Positions 22,524-32,054 are shown, counted from the stretch's first letter. The stretch: DNA of 32,054 nt from JAICJJ01 sp039809985 (GCA_039809985.1 JBDHWC010000025.1:1-32054); one strand, 5' to 3'. The notes: generated by a model not told the origin, from the sequence alone. Numbers and translations are program-made.

Positions 22524-23612
22524 ATGCCCGTTCCCCCCCAGCCCGACCCGGACGACCCGATCGAGCAGTTCGTCGCCCGGATGCCGAAGGCCGAGATTCA
22601 CGTCCACCTTGAGGGGTCGATCCGGCCGCGGACGCTGCTCGAGCTGTCCCGCCGCAACCGCGTCCCGCTGCCGGCGGACGACGAGGCGGGCCTGCGCGAC
22701 GTCTTCCGGTACCGCGACTTCCCCCACTTCGTCGACGTCTTCATCGCGTGTTGCGACTGCCTGCGCACACCGGACGACTTCGCGCTGATCGCCGCCGAAC
22801 TGGGCGAGCAGGCCGCCGCCCAGAACCTGCGCTACGTCGAGGCCCACTTCAACCCGGAGCCGCACGTCCGCAAGCGCGGCCTGACCGTCGAGGGGCTGGT
22901 CGACGGGCTCGGTCGGGGACGGGAGGAGGCCCGCCGGCGGCACGGCGTCGAGATCCGCTGGATCGCGGACGGCGTGCGCGACTCGGAGTCGGGCCACGGC
23001 TCGGTGACGCAGACGGTCGAGTGGATTGCGGCCCTGCCGCCGGAGGCGGGGGTGGTCGCCTTGGGGCTCGGCGGCAACGAGGTCGGCAACCCGCCGCAGC
23101 GCTTCGTCGCGCCGTTCGCCGCCGCCCGCGAGGCGGGCTTGCACGTCGTGGCCCACGCCGGGGAGACGACCGGCCCGGAGACGATCTGGGACTCGCTGCG
23201 GCTGCTGCGCGCCGAGCGGATCGGCCACGGCATCCGCGCCGCCGACGACCCGGCCCTCGTCGCCCACCTCGCCGCGACGGGCGTGCCGCTCGAGGTCTGC
23301 CCGACCAGCAACCTCTGCCTCGGGCTGGTCGCCGACTACGCCGCCCACCCCTTCGCGGCGCTCGACCGGGCCGGGGTGACCGTCACCGTCAACTCCGACG
23401 ACCCCGCCCTCTTCGGCGCGAGCCTGACCGACGAGTACCGCGTCCTCGCCCGCGAGTACGGCTACGGCCCGGCCGACCTCGAACGGATCGCCGCCAACGC
23501 CGTCCGCGCCGCCTTCCTCTCGCCCGCCGAGCGAGATGCCATGCTGGCCGACTTCGCCGCCGAGACCGCCGCGCTGCGCGCCGAGCTCGGCCTTGACGGG
23601 GTTGTCGGCTGA
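22524..23612 (+). CDS. add: Adenosine deaminase family protein
   Basis: A 362-residue metal-dependent deaminase. The zinc ligands are His26 and His28 (KAEIHVHLEGSIRP), His211 in VVAHAGETTGPETIW with catalytic Glu214, and Asp292 in VNSDDPALFG; His235 is in ERIGHGI. All catalytic residues are in place. It fits adenosine deaminase, converting adenosine to inosine for purine salvage; the same fold also serves adenine deaminases and aminodeoxyfutalosine deaminase, so the substrate is not certain. ATG at 22524 with GGAG seven bases upstream. The stop TGA at 23610-23612 is formed by the first bases of repeat element copy C. Confidence 0.88.
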   Translation: MPVPPQPDPDDPIEQFVARMPKAEIHVHLEGSIRPRTLLELSRRNRVPLPADDEAGLRDVFRYRDFPHFVDVFIACCDCLRTPDDFALIAAELGEQAAAQNLRYVEAHFNPEPHVRKRGLTVEGLVDGLGRGREEARRRHGVEIRWIADGVRDSESGHGSVTQTVEWIAALPPEAGVVALGLGGNEVGNPPQRFVAPFAAAREAGLHVVAHAGETTGPETIWDSLRLLRAERIGHGIRAADDPALVAHLAATGVPLEVCPTSNLCLGLVADYAAHPFAALDRAGVTVTVNSDDPALFGASLTDEYRVLAREYGYGPADLERIAANAVRAAFLSPAERDAMLADFAAETAALRAELGLDGVVG

Positions 23613-23794
23613 CAACGGGAGGTATTCGTTGGACAGCGGCCGAGCCGCGGCAATTCGGGGGCCCGGGGGAGGGCTTGGCCCTCCCCCGATTCATGTTCTC
23701 CCCCGCTCCCGTCGCCACGGGAGCGGGGACTGGGGGCGGCGCGCTTGGCCGCGAGGCGCGGCTGCCGCTATCGATTCAGATACCTACCCTTGTC
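23611..23794 (-). repeat. Dispersed palindrome-ended element, copy C
   Basis: A 184-bp element, in opposite orientation to copy B. Its ends are GACAACGGGAGGTATTCG on the left and the complement of GACAAGGGTAGGTATCTG on the right. Hairpin II (23665-23687) is identical to that of copy B. Hairpin I (23701-23728) has the same GGCG loop (read on the minus strand) but different stem bases that remain paired: CTCCCGT/ACGGGAG here against CTCCCGC/GCGGGAG and further changes in B. The element starts inside the stop codon of the adenosine deaminase gene. Confidence 0.8.
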
Positions 23795-23796
23795 AG

Positions 23797-23877
23797 GGGT
23801 TGTGGGGGGGATAGGGCTATTGGGGGAGAGGGTGATGGGGTGGTCGCCGGATCCGCCGCCCCATCACCCCACAACCC
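23797..23877. terminator. Bipartite hairpin between convergent genes
   Basis: An outer stem GGGTTGTGGGG/CCCCACAACCC (23797-23807, 23867-23877) encloses an inner stem GGTGATGGGG/CCCCATCACC (23831-23840, 23859-23868). They share two bases, so one would open partly if both formed. It adjoins repeat copy C and lies 10 bases before the stop of the minus-strand oxidoreductase; likely a bidirectional terminator. Confidence 0.5.
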
Positions 23878-23887
23878 TGCAACCCCG

Positions 23888-24691
23888 TCACGGCCTTGCC
23901 GCCTCGAGCAGCGCAAGATAGGCGTCGGCGGTCTCCTCGGCCGTGATGGCACGGACGACCATTTCGTCGAGGTCAGCACCGTAGCGGGCGAGGCCCGCCC
24001 GGACGACCTCCGGCGTGTCGCCGAACACCGAAGTGTCGAGCGCGGTCGCGCCCATCCGCGCGAAGTTGGCGGCGTAGGCCGGGTAGGAAGCGTACTGGCC
24101 GGCCTCGTGCCGGAGCCGCTCGGTCGCGGCGGGGCCGAGCGCGGCCCGGACGTAGGTGGCGATCTCCGGCCGGGGCCGGCCCGCCTCCGTCGCGGCCCGG
24201 AGCGTGATCGCGGCCGAGGGCGCGACCCAGTCCGGGGTCAGCCAGTTCAGCAAGACCCCGTCCGCCAACTCGCCGGCGAGGGAGCACATTCGCGGCCCGA
24301 GCGCCCCGACGACCACCTTCGCCCCGGTGGCGGCCTCCAGCGCCGGCACCTCCGCTCGCACCCGGGCGAGGCCGCCGACCGGGTTCCCCGAGCCGACCCC
24401 GACCACCAACCGCTCCGTCGGCAGCCCCAGCTCGGCCACCCGAGCGGCGATCCGCGCCGCCGGTTGCCGGTCGAGCGGGATGACGCCGACCCCGAGCCGG
24501 ATCGCGTCGGTCACCTCCGCCGCCGCCCGCAAGGTGGCGAGACCGTCGCCGGTCGGCGTGTCGTTCACCCAGAACGTCGCGTAGCCCGCCCGCTCGGCAG
24601 CCGGGGCGATCACGCGGACGATCTCGTGCGGCAACGCCCCGACCACGCCGAAGCCGCGGGCGGGACCCATCTGGTTGGTTTCGACGGCCAT
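23888..24691 (-). CDS. LLM-class (F420/flavin) oxidoreductase
   Basis: A 267-residue protein of the luciferase-like monooxygenase fold. Family features are FGVVGALPHEIVRVIAPAAERAGYATFWVND near the start, then the RLGVGVIPLDRQPAARIAARVAELG block, and GRLVVGVGSGNP-like LVVGVGSGNPVGGLARVRAE. These enzymes use coenzyme F420 or FMN. It is shorter than most relatives (usually 280-340 residues). The start at the ATG at 24691 (GGAGAGGG about eight bases upstream) is preferred over an earlier in-frame start because upstream sequence lacks coding character. Substrate unknown. The next gene on the strand is the anti-sigma factor, 135 bases upstream. Confidence 0.78.
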   Translation of the reverse strand: MAVETNQMGPARGFGVVGALPHEIVRVIAPAAERAGYATFWVNDTPTGDGLATLRAAAEVTDAIRLGVGVIPLDRQPAARIAARVAELGLPTERLVVGVGSGNPVGGLARVRAEVPALEAATGAKVVVGALGPRMCSLAGELADGVLLNWLTPDWVAPSAAITLRAATEAGRPRPEIATYVRAALGPAATERLRHEAGQYASYPAYAANFARMGATALDTSVFGDTPEVVRAGLARYGADLDEMVVRAITAEETADAYLALLEAARP

Positions 24692-24826
24692 TGGTCGTGC
24701 CCTCTCCGCGCCGCGCCCGGCGGCGTGCCCGCCGTGCGCTCGCGCGCCGGGCCGATCATACCCGCCGCCGGAGCGCGCTCGGTCGCCGCCGTCGCTCAAG
24801 GAGGTCGGAAAGGATTGCGGGATCCG

Positions 24827-25654
24827 TCAGAACGTCGCCCGCGCCGTGCGCGGCCGCGCGATCCCGAACTTCAGCTCGCCGGCGATCGCCCGCAAGTCGT
24901 CGGGGGAGCGATCGGCGACGAGCGTGCACCCGAGCGCCCCGGCGTCCCACGAGTAGGTGGCGGTCGTGCCGGCCGTCGTCGAGGGCGGGGCGTCGCCGGG
25001 CCGGGCCGGGGCACAGATCAGCGACAGGTAGGAGGAATCCTCTCCCCGCTCGTAGACGAGCTGCGCGGCAGGTTGCCCCTGCTCGGTCACCAGCCGCGCC
25101 CCGAGCAACTCGTACCCCGGCACCTCCGGCGTCGGCACCCCGAACGCGAGGTGGTTGCCGAGCCACGCCGCGATCGCTTCTTGACTGCCGGTCACGTCGA
25201 GCAGCGACTCGTCCTGAGCGAAGAGTCGGTGCTGCGCGACCGTCTCCAGCCCAGCTCCCGACTCCCCGCCGCCCGTCCGCGCCCCGAGCAGGGCGACGCC
25301 GCCCACGAGGAGCACGAGCGCGGCGACGAACGCGGCCCACCCCCTCGCGTCGAACTGGCGGCGCGGCGTCGCCGCCACCGTGGCAGGCACGGCAACGAGA
25401 CGGGGCGGTGCGCCGACCGGCTGGTCGGCGTCGGCTCGGTCGAGACTGGCCCGGACCCGGTCGGCGAGGCCTGCCGGGGCGGTCGTCGCGGCGAACGCCG
25501 CCCGCACCCGCTGCCGCTGGGCGACCCCCGCCGCGACCGCGCGCGCGCATTCCGGGCACTCGGCGACATGGGCGGCGACCGCCCAACGGTCCGCCGCGGC
25601 GAGTTCGCAGTCGAGGTAGGCGTCCAGTCGCGCCCGGGCGTCGTCGTGGTTCAT
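24827..25654 (-). CDS. Zinc-type anti-sigma factor with one transmembrane helix
   Basis: A 275-residue protein. The N-terminal domain carries the zinc anti-sigma motif His29-x3-Cys33-x2-Cys36 (AAHVAECPECARAV), which binds and holds the sigma factor. A single transmembrane segment lies at about 105-125 (WAAFVAALVLLVGGVALLG). The outer domain (about 130-275) is of unknown fold and presumably senses the signal. The start is the ATG at 25654, with GGAG eight bases upstream. It overlaps the end of the sigma gene by four bases (ATGA-type coupling), the standard arrangement for ECF sigma and anti-sigma pairs. Confidence 0.88.
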   Translation of the reverse strand: MNHDDARARLDAYLDCELAAADRWAVAAHVAECPECARAVAAGVAQRQRVRAAFAATTAPAGLADRVRASLDRADADQPVGAPPRLVAVPATVAATPRRQFDARGWAAFVAALVLLVGGVALLGARTGGGESGAGLETVAQHRLFAQDESLLDVTGSQEAIAAWLGNHLAFGVPTPEVPGYELLGARLVTEQGQPAAQLVYERGEDSSYLSLICAPARPGDAPPSTTAGTTATYSWDAGALGCTLVADRSPDDLRAIAGELKFGIARPRTARATF

Positions 25655-26406
25655 GACCCGTGCTCCGCCGCGCCGCACGCCGCCCCGGCAGGGTCGTCGA
25701 GCCGCTCGTGCAGCGACTTGCGCGCCCGCGAGAGACGCGACATCACCGTTCCGATCGGGCACCCGGTCAGCTCGGCGATCTCGCGGTAGGTGCACCCCTC
25801 CACGTCGGCGAGCAGGAGCGCGACCCGCCACGCCTCCGGCAGGGAAGCCAACGCCCTCGCCACCGGCGCGTCGAACGCGCCAGCGAGCACGACCGGTTCC
25901 GGCTCGGCGTCGGGCGGCGCGGCGACGAGGCGGTGCGGGGCGTCCTCCTCGTCCACGTCGAGCGGCACGAGTCGCAGGCGGTCGCCCCGGTGCCGGTCGA
26001 CGACGGCGTTGCGGAGGATGGCGAAGAGCCACGACCGCGGGTCGTCACCACGGAAGCCGGCGAACCCGCGCCACGCCCGCAGGTAGGTCTCCTGTGTCAG
26101 GTCCTCCGCCTCGGCGACGCCGCCGGCGAGGTGGAGGGCAGTGCGGTAGACGGTGTCGATCAGGGGCAGGGCGAGGTTTTCGAACCGGTCGCGATCGGTG
26201 GGCATCAGGCGGTCCGGTGGCGCGACGACAGGCTCGGCACCGGGGGCGGACAACGGGGAGACCAGCCGCAGCCGACGCTCCCCGGACCCGTTCCGGCCCG
26301 GCGACGGCAGCGTACCGCCATTCGCGGCCGGGCGGCAGGTCGTGTCAGCGGCGACCGCCGTCGGGGGGAACTGACGGCCCTCGCGGGCCGGTCTGCCGAG
26401 TCCCAC
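25651..26406 (-). CDS. ECF RNA polymerase sigma factor
   Basis: A sigma-70 family ECF factor. Region 2 includes LTQETYLRAWRGFAGFRGDDPRSWLFAILRN, and region 4 includes LPEAWRVALLLADVEGCTYREIAELTGCPIGT and SRLSRARKSLHERL, a helix-turn-helix. The GTG at 26406 is chosen because AAGGAGG lies five bases upstream; it gives 251 residues with a 67-residue Pro/Ala/Gly-rich N-terminal extension. The internal ATG at 26205 gives a normal-length 184-residue factor but has no ribosome site. The anti-sigma gene overlaps its stop. A GGGAAT-N18-CGTC promoter lies upstream, so the pair probably controls itself. Confidence 0.88.
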   Translation of the reverse strand: MGLGRPAREGRQFPPTAVAADTTCRPAANGGTLPSPGRNGSGERRLRLVSPLSAPGAEPVVAPPDRLMPTDRDRFENLALPLIDTVYRTALHLAGGVAEAEDLTQETYLRAWRGFAGFRGDDPRSWLFAILRNAVVDRHRGDRLRLVPLDVDEEDAPHRLVAAPPDAEPEPVVLAGAFDAPVARALASLPEAWRVALLLADVEGCTYREIAELTGCPIGTVMSRLSRARKSLHERLDDPAGAACGAAEHGS

Positions 26407-26493
26407 CCGAGCCTCCTTCCGCCACGGGGAAGCGGCCGCCGACGCTGATCAACTGTGGTGGCGCCAGGAGCGCCAGCGGCCGCTGCCATCCGA

Positions 26494-26521
26494 GACGGGA
26501 GCGCTGCCACGATTTATTCCC
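26494..26521 (-). promoter_or_regulatory. ECF-type promoter of the sigma/anti-sigma operon
   Basis: Minus strand GGGAAT (26521-26516), 18 bases, CGTC (26497-26494). GGAA-type -35 and CGTC-type -10 elements are the usual recognition sequences of ECF sigma factors, and they commonly precede the sigma gene itself. The start would be near 26487, leaving a leader of about 80 nt. On the plus strand TAGGAT (26550-26555) may be the -10 of the next oxidoreductase gene. Confidence 0.5.
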
Positions 26522-26602
26522 GGTGGTCCCGCGGTCCCGGCTCCCGGTTTAGGATGGGGCCGCGCCGCCGAGCCGAGCGGCGGCGACCGCGAGGAGGATT
26601 TC

Positions 26603-27559
26603 GTGACGCCCGAGCCGACCGCCGTTCCCGCCGCGAGCCATCCCAACGCCTGGCCAGCGAGCCGCCGCCCGATGTCGCTCGGCTTGATGGTGCCGATCGG
26701 CGAGGGGTCGGCGTTCGGCGGCGCGCCCCGCTTCGCCGACATGGTCGAGATCACCCGCGCCGCCGAGGCGGTCGGCTTCGACATCGGCTGGTACGCCGAC
26801 CACTTCGTCCTCGAGCGACCGGACCAGGAGGCGATCGGCATCTGGGAGTGCTGGACGATGATGGCCGGCGTCGCCGCCGCCACCGAGCGGATCGGGATCG
26901 GCGCGCTCGTCGCCTGCACCGGCTTCCGCAACCCCGGCGTCATCGCCAAGATGACCGAGGCGATCGACGAGATCAGCAACGGCCGGATGATCCTCGGCCT
27001 CGGCGCGGGCTGGCACCGGCCCGAGTACGAGATGTTCGGCTTCCCGTGGGACCACCGGGTCAGCCGCTTCGAGGAAGCGGTCGAGATCATCGCCCCGATG
27101 CTGCGGCAGAAGCGGGCCGACTTCGCCGGCGACTTCTTCACCGCCGCCGGGATGATCAACCAGCCGCGCGGCCCGCGGCCCCACGGCGCGCCGATCCTCG
27201 TCGGCAGCAGCGGGCCGCGGATGCTGCGGACCGTTGCCCGCCACGCCGACGCCTGGAACACCGTCTGGCACAACGACCCGGCGGCGACCGTGCCGTTGCT
27301 GGCCGCGGTCGACGCCGCCTGCGCCGAGGCCGGCCGCGACCCGGCGACGCTGGTCCGCACCGCCGGCGGCAACATCGCCCTGCCCGGCTACAGCGGGGTC
27401 CGCCCGAACCCGATCACCGGCGACGCGGAGCGGATCGCGGCAACGCTGCGCGGCTTCCGCGAGCTCGGCTTCCGCCACTTCGTCTGCGGCATCGACCCCT
27501 GCACCCCGGCCTCGGTGGAGTGGTTCGCCCGGGTGATCGAGCTGGTCGACGCCGACTGA
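26603..27559 (+). CDS. LLM-class F420-dependent oxidoreductase
   Basis: A 318-residue luciferase-like fold oxidoreductase of normal length. Characteristic stretches are MSLGLMVPIGEGSAFGGAPR, GFDIGWYADHFVLERPDQ, ERIGIGALVACTGFRNPGVIA and GRMILGLGAGWHRPEYEMFG, the last with the G-x-G-x-G-W block that contacts the cofactor phosphate in F420-type members. It is distinct from the LLM protein at 23888. The GTG at 26603 has GAGGAGG six bases upstream. It is divergent from the ECF sigma gene and may be controlled with it, but no ECF-type promoter faces it. Substrate unknown. Confidence 0.88.
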   Translation: MTPEPTAVPAASHPNAWPASRRPMSLGLMVPIGEGSAFGGAPRFADMVEITRAAEAVGFDIGWYADHFVLERPDQEAIGIWECWTMMAGVAAATERIGIGALVACTGFRNPGVIAKMTEAIDEISNGRMILGLGAGWHRPEYEMFGFPWDHRVSRFEEAVEIIAPMLRQKRADFAGDFFTAAGMINQPRGPRPHGAPILVGSSGPRMLRTVARHADAWNTVWHNDPAATVPLLAAVDAACAEAGRDPATLVRTAGGNIALPGYSGVRPNPITGDAERIAATLRGFRELGFRHFVCGIDPCTPASVEWFARVIELVDAD

Positions 27560-27613
27560 GCCGGCGACGCCCCCGCCCGGAACGATCAGCCGGACGGGGG
27601 CGTCCTCCCCCGC

Positions 27614-28381
27614 TCAGGCCAGCGGCGAGCCGTCCAGCCCCAGCCCGATCAGGTAGTCGCGGCTCTGGCGGACGGCGGCCAGCATGTCGCCGTCGACCCG
27701 GTCGAGCTCGACGATCACCCATGCCGGCTCGTCGCCGACGGCGGCGAGCACCGCCGGGATGTCGAGCCGGCCGGTGCCGAGGGCCGACATCGGCTCCTCC
27801 TTCGACAGCGGGCCGTCCTTCAGGTGCAGCAGCGGCAGCCGGCCGCGCAGGTCGCGCGCGACCGCCGCCGGGTCGAGCCCGGCGACCTTCGCCCAGTAGG
27901 CGTCGAGCTCGAACTCGACCGCCGGGTCGCATTCGCGCAGGTAGAACTGGTAGGGGATCGTCCCCGCCGTTGCCTCGTTCTCCCACCAGTGGTTGTGGAT
28001 CGCGAAGTTGAACCCGCGCGCCTTCGCCGCCACCCCCGCCCCGCTGAACAGCCCCGCCAGCTCGCGCACGCCGGCGAGCGTGTCGTAGCGGGGGTCGCGC
28101 GGCCAGCCGTGCCAGACGACGCGAGGCGTGCCGATCGCCTCCGCGTCGCGGAAGACCGCCTCGGCAGCGTCCCCGGCCGGCAGCGGCAGATGGGCGGAGA
28201 CGACGTTCAGCCCGGCGTCGCGCAGGGCCGCTGCCGCCTCCGCCGTCGTCATCCCCTCCGGCCAGAAGGCGGTCTCGACCCCGGTGTAGCCCATCGCCGC
28301 CACCTGCCGCAGGGTGCCGGCGAAGTCGTCGGCGAGCGCCTCGCGCACGCTGTAGAGCTGCAACCCGATGCGCGGTGCCAT
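27614..28381 (-). CDS. Sugar phosphate isomerase/epimerase-type TIM barrel protein
   Basis: A 255-residue protein of the xylose-isomerase-like TIM barrel family (AP_endonuc_2). It opens with IGLQLYSVREALADDFAGTLRQ, the usual family start, followed by MGYTGVETAFW. Metal-binding acidic and His residues are in FNFAIHNHWWENEAT (His in the NHxxE block), VEFELDAYWAKVAGLD and LLHLKDG; the last strand gives VIVELDRVDGDM. Known members act on keto sugars, inositols or hydroxypyruvate. The ATG at 28381 has GGGGGAG six bases upstream. RadC lies 31 bases upstream on the same strand, but no functional link is evident. Confidence 0.87.
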   Translation of the reverse strand: MAPRIGLQLYSVREALADDFAGTLRQVAAMGYTGVETAFWPEGMTTAEAAAALRDAGLNVVSAHLPLPAGDAAEAVFRDAEAIGTPRVVWHGWPRDPRYDTLAGVRELAGLFSGAGVAAKARGFNFAIHNHWWENEATAGTIPYQFYLRECDPAVEFELDAYWAKVAGLDPAAVARDLRGRLPLLHLKDGPLSKEEPMSALGTGRLDIPAVLAAVGDEPAWVIVELDRVDGDMLAAVRQSRDYLIGLGLDGSPLA

Positions 28382-28412
28382 GATCTCCCCCCTTGACGGC
28401 GCCCCGTCCCGG

Positions 28413-29129
28413 CTACGCCGCCGGGAATCCGAGGCCGAGCCGCCGCAGCGACTGCCACTTGCCTTGGCCGATGATCAGGTGGTCGAGGATCTCGATGTCG
28501 AGCAGCGCGCCGGCGCGGCACAGCTCGGTCGTCAGCGAGACGTCGGCGGCGGACGGGGACGGATCGCCGGACGGGTGGTTGTGGACTGCGACAACCGCGA
28601 CGGCGTTGTGCCGGATCGCGTCGCGGAAGACTTCCGCCACCCGCACCTGCGCTTGGTTGACGCTGCCTTGGTAGACCGTGCGGACCGCCAGCACCCGGTG
28701 CTTGGTGTCGAGCAGGACGACGCGCAACTGCTCCTGCGTCAGGGCCGCCATCTCGATCCCGAGCAGGGCGGCGACATCGTCCGGCGCGGTGATCTGCGGC
28801 CGTTGGTCGGGGTTCAGCGCCGCCAGCCTACGGCCCAGCTCCAGCGACGCCTTCAGCCGGATCGCCTTCGCCTCGCCCAGCCCGCGGACGCGGGCCAGCT
28901 CGCCGACCTCCATCTGCATCAGCCCGCGCAGGCCGCCGTGCTCGGCCAGCACCCGCTGCGAGACGTCGGTCACGGTCTCGCCGACGATGCCGGTGTTGAG
29001 GATGATCGCCAGCAGGTCGCCGTCGCTGAGGGCGTGCGGCCCGCGCAGCTTCAGCCGCTCCCGCGGCCGTTCGTCCGGGGCCATCTCCTTGACCGTCAGC
29101 CGGTAGCCCGCCGGCTTGCCGTCGGCCAC
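28413..29129 (-). CDS. radC: RadC/JAB-domain DNA repair family protein
   Basis: A 238-residue protein. The N-terminal helix-hairpin-helix part is RERLKLRGPHALSDGDLLAI to VRGLGEAKAIRLKASLELGRR; the C-terminal JAMM domain has HNHPSGDPSPSAAD, the Zn-binding H-x-H-x7-D pattern. RadC family role is unsettled despite the DNA repair label. The start is set at the GTG at 29129 because AAGGGGG lies eight bases upstream, the length then matches the family (about 225-240), and a TACGAT -10 (29182-29177) sits just before it. An ATG at 29261 would add 44 Arg/Gly/Ser-rich residues with a weak ribosome site. Confidence 0.87.
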   Translation of the reverse strand: MADGKPAGYRLTVKEMAPDERPRERLKLRGPHALSDGDLLAIILNTGIVGETVTDVSQRVLAEHGGLRGLMQMEVGELARVRGLGEAKAIRLKASLELGRRLAALNPDQRPQITAPDDVAALLGIEMAALTQEQLRVVLLDTKHRVLAVRTVYQGSVNQAQVRVAEVFRDAIRHNAVAVVAVHNHPSGDPSPSAADVSLTTELCRAGALLDIEILDHLIIGQGKWQSLRRLGLGFPAA

Positions 29130-29295
29130 GGGCGACACCCCCTTCGCGGCCCCCGCGACGCCGCTCGCGAACGCCGATCGTAGCACCGAACCGCCGCGAC
29201 TGCGCCCCGTTCGCCGCCCGGATCCGTTCGCGCTCCCGCCGCGCCGGGGGTCCTCGATCATGACCCGGCCGCTCGCCTCGACCGCCGGGCCGTGG

Positions 29296-30174
29296 CTAGC
29301 CCGAAACCGCCTCCCCGCCCCACGTCGCGACGAGCATCCCGTAGTACGTCGGCGCTTCGTAGGTCAGCAGGTCAGCCGCCCAGCCGCGCCCCTCGACCGC
29401 CCCGGCCAGCATCAATGCCTGCCAGAGGCCGTCGATCGCGGCGTCGCGCGCCCGTTCCTCCGGCAGGTCGATCAGGGAGCCGACTCGGTTCTCCCGCACC
29501 GCCGCGACCACCTCGGCGTCGACGGCTGCCGCCTCGGGGTGGAAGCCGTAGGGGCCGCTCTCCGCGTGCCGGTGCCCCCAGTCGCACGAGGCGACGAACA
29601 GGATCCGGCGCGGGTCGGCGTCGGCCGCCGCACCGACCGCCCGCCCGAACGCGACCAGCCGCTCCCGCGGCAGCGAGCGCGACGGAGCGACGAGGACCAC
29701 CGGCGGCGCGCCGTCCGGCTCCGGGTCTGGCGCGAGGATGTCGCCCGAGCCGGCGACGTTCCGGTCGTGCCCGAGGAACCAGAGGGGGATCAGCGCGCCC
29801 CAGTCGACCGGCATCCCGCTCTGGTCACGCCGGTTGCCGCCGTAGCCGGCGAGCGCGACCGGCACCTGCCGGGCCCGGGCCTCGGCGGCGATCGCGTCGG
29901 TCAGCGACCCGTCGATCGCGCAGTTGATCTCGACGTGCCGCCCCTTGTAGTGGAGGATGCCGAACCCGCGCGCCGCGTCGGCGAGGCAGACGGCCCCGTC
30001 GACCCGCAGCCCGTGCGGCGTCGCCACCACGACCGCCTCGACCCCCGCCGCGCGGGCCCGCCGCCCCATCTCCGCCATCGCCGCCCGGGTCGCCGCCGCT
30101 CCCTCGGCGTCCGCGCTCAGTTCCGGCAGCAGCGGCCAACCGTGCGGCGTGATCGCCGCCATCGCCAACGCCAT
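29296..30174 (-). CDS. LigB/MEMO-like extradiol dioxygenase family protein
   Basis: A 292-residue protein of the class III extradiol dioxygenase (LigB) and MEMO fold. Typical points are ITPHGWPLLPE (His11) near the N-terminus, VEAVVVATPHGLRV (His54), GNRRDQSGMPVDWGALIPLWFLG in the middle, and FVASCDWGHRHAESGPYGFHPEA, the active-site block with His residues before the glycine-rich loop. Iron-dependent ring cleavage is the known chemistry of the family, but stand-alone members are poorly characterised and a MEMO-like non-catalytic role is possible. ATG at 30174 with GAGGGGG five bases upstream. It is divergent from the gamma-glutamyltransferase gene. Confidence 0.75.
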   Translation of the reverse strand: MALAMAAITPHGWPLLPELSADAEGAAATRAAMAEMGRRARAAGVEAVVVATPHGLRVDGAVCLADAARGFGILHYKGRHVEINCAIDGSLTDAIAAEARARQVPVALAGYGGNRRDQSGMPVDWGALIPLWFLGHDRNVAGSGDILAPDPEPDGAPPVVLVAPSRSLPRERLVAFGRAVGAAADADPRRILFVASCDWGHRHAESGPYGFHPEAAAVDAEVVAAVRENRVGSLIDLPEERARDAAIDGLWQALMLAGAVEGRGWAADLLTYEAPTYYGMLVATWGGEAVSG

Positions 30175-30390
30175 GACGCCCCCTCGGGTCTTGACTTCAA
30201 CTTGGGCCGATGCCCACGGCACCGTATCACCGGAGGCAGACGAACGCGGCAGGCAGGTTCCGCTGCGCCGAGCCCGCGACCGGTGCAACGCTCCTGTTCA
30301 CGGCAGGTCGTGGCCGCCGCGTCCCCGGCCCACGCCCGCCTTCGGTATCATCGGTGCACAAGCCCACCCGCCGCCGCGAAGGAGACCATC

Positions 30391-32054
<1,664 letters not shown>

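Overview
The window is very GC-rich (roughly 70 % or more), densely coded, with strong third-position G/C bias and many GTG starts. Gene content (tandem zinc-ribbon small protein, two LLM/F420-type oxidoreductases, twin-arginine secreted proteins, sugar ABC operon, ECF sigma with zinc anti-sigma, lone mreB) suggests a bacterial chromosome, most likely a Chloroflexota (Thermomicrobia-like) organism. That assignment is inference from family resemblance; no rRNA or tRNA gene is present to anchor it. There is no prophage, CRISPR array or transposase gene.

Layout. 1-3.9 kb: the 5' part of a membrane-anchored, probably molybdopterin-dependent oxidoreductase, an HTH sensor-type regulator with a good promoter, an amidase and a small acidic helical protein. 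3.9-4.5 kb: a composite palindromic repeat. 4.5-8.7 kb: a methyltransferase, a DUF4436-like membrane protein, a Tat-exported intradiol dioxygenase-like protein and a four-helix membrane protein. 8.7-12.4 kb: an OmpR-type two-component system followed by a secreted Asp/His/Gly-rich protein; the same TCCCAG-N5-TCCCAG site occurs in the promoter regions of the neighbouring membrane gene, the regulator and the secreted protein, pointing to one local regulon. 12.6-13.0 kb: a double zinc-ribbon protein. 13.2 kb: a second repeat copy. 13.5-17.6 kb: a sugar-type ABC importer operon (binding protein, ATPase, permease) behind a sigma-70 promoter and a long leader. 17.6-19.1 kb: mreB and a divergent small protein. 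19.2-19.35 kb: a predicted orphan small RNA with a near-consensus promoter, two hairpins and repeated C-rich single-stranded motifs. 19.5-21.7 kb: a radical SAM/B12-fold protein with two overlapping or adjacent membrane proteins. 21.7-23.6 kb: a DnaQ-like exonuclease and an adenosine deaminase family enzyme, with the third repeat copy starting on its stop codon. 23.9-27.6 kb: two LLM oxidoreductases flanking an ECF sigma/anti-sigma pair with an ECF-like promoter. 27.6-32 kb: a sugar isomerase-like TIM barrel protein, RadC, a LigB/MEMO-like protein and the 5' part of a gamma-glutamyltransferase.

The most noteworthy signals are non-coding: (1) a family of three dispersed 184-259 bp palindrome-ended elements whose internal hairpin arms covary between copies, one of them carrying a nested 75-bp palindrome flanked by 10-bp direct repeats; (2) the predicted C-rich small RNA at 19.2-19.3 kb; (3) the shared operator of the two-component system.
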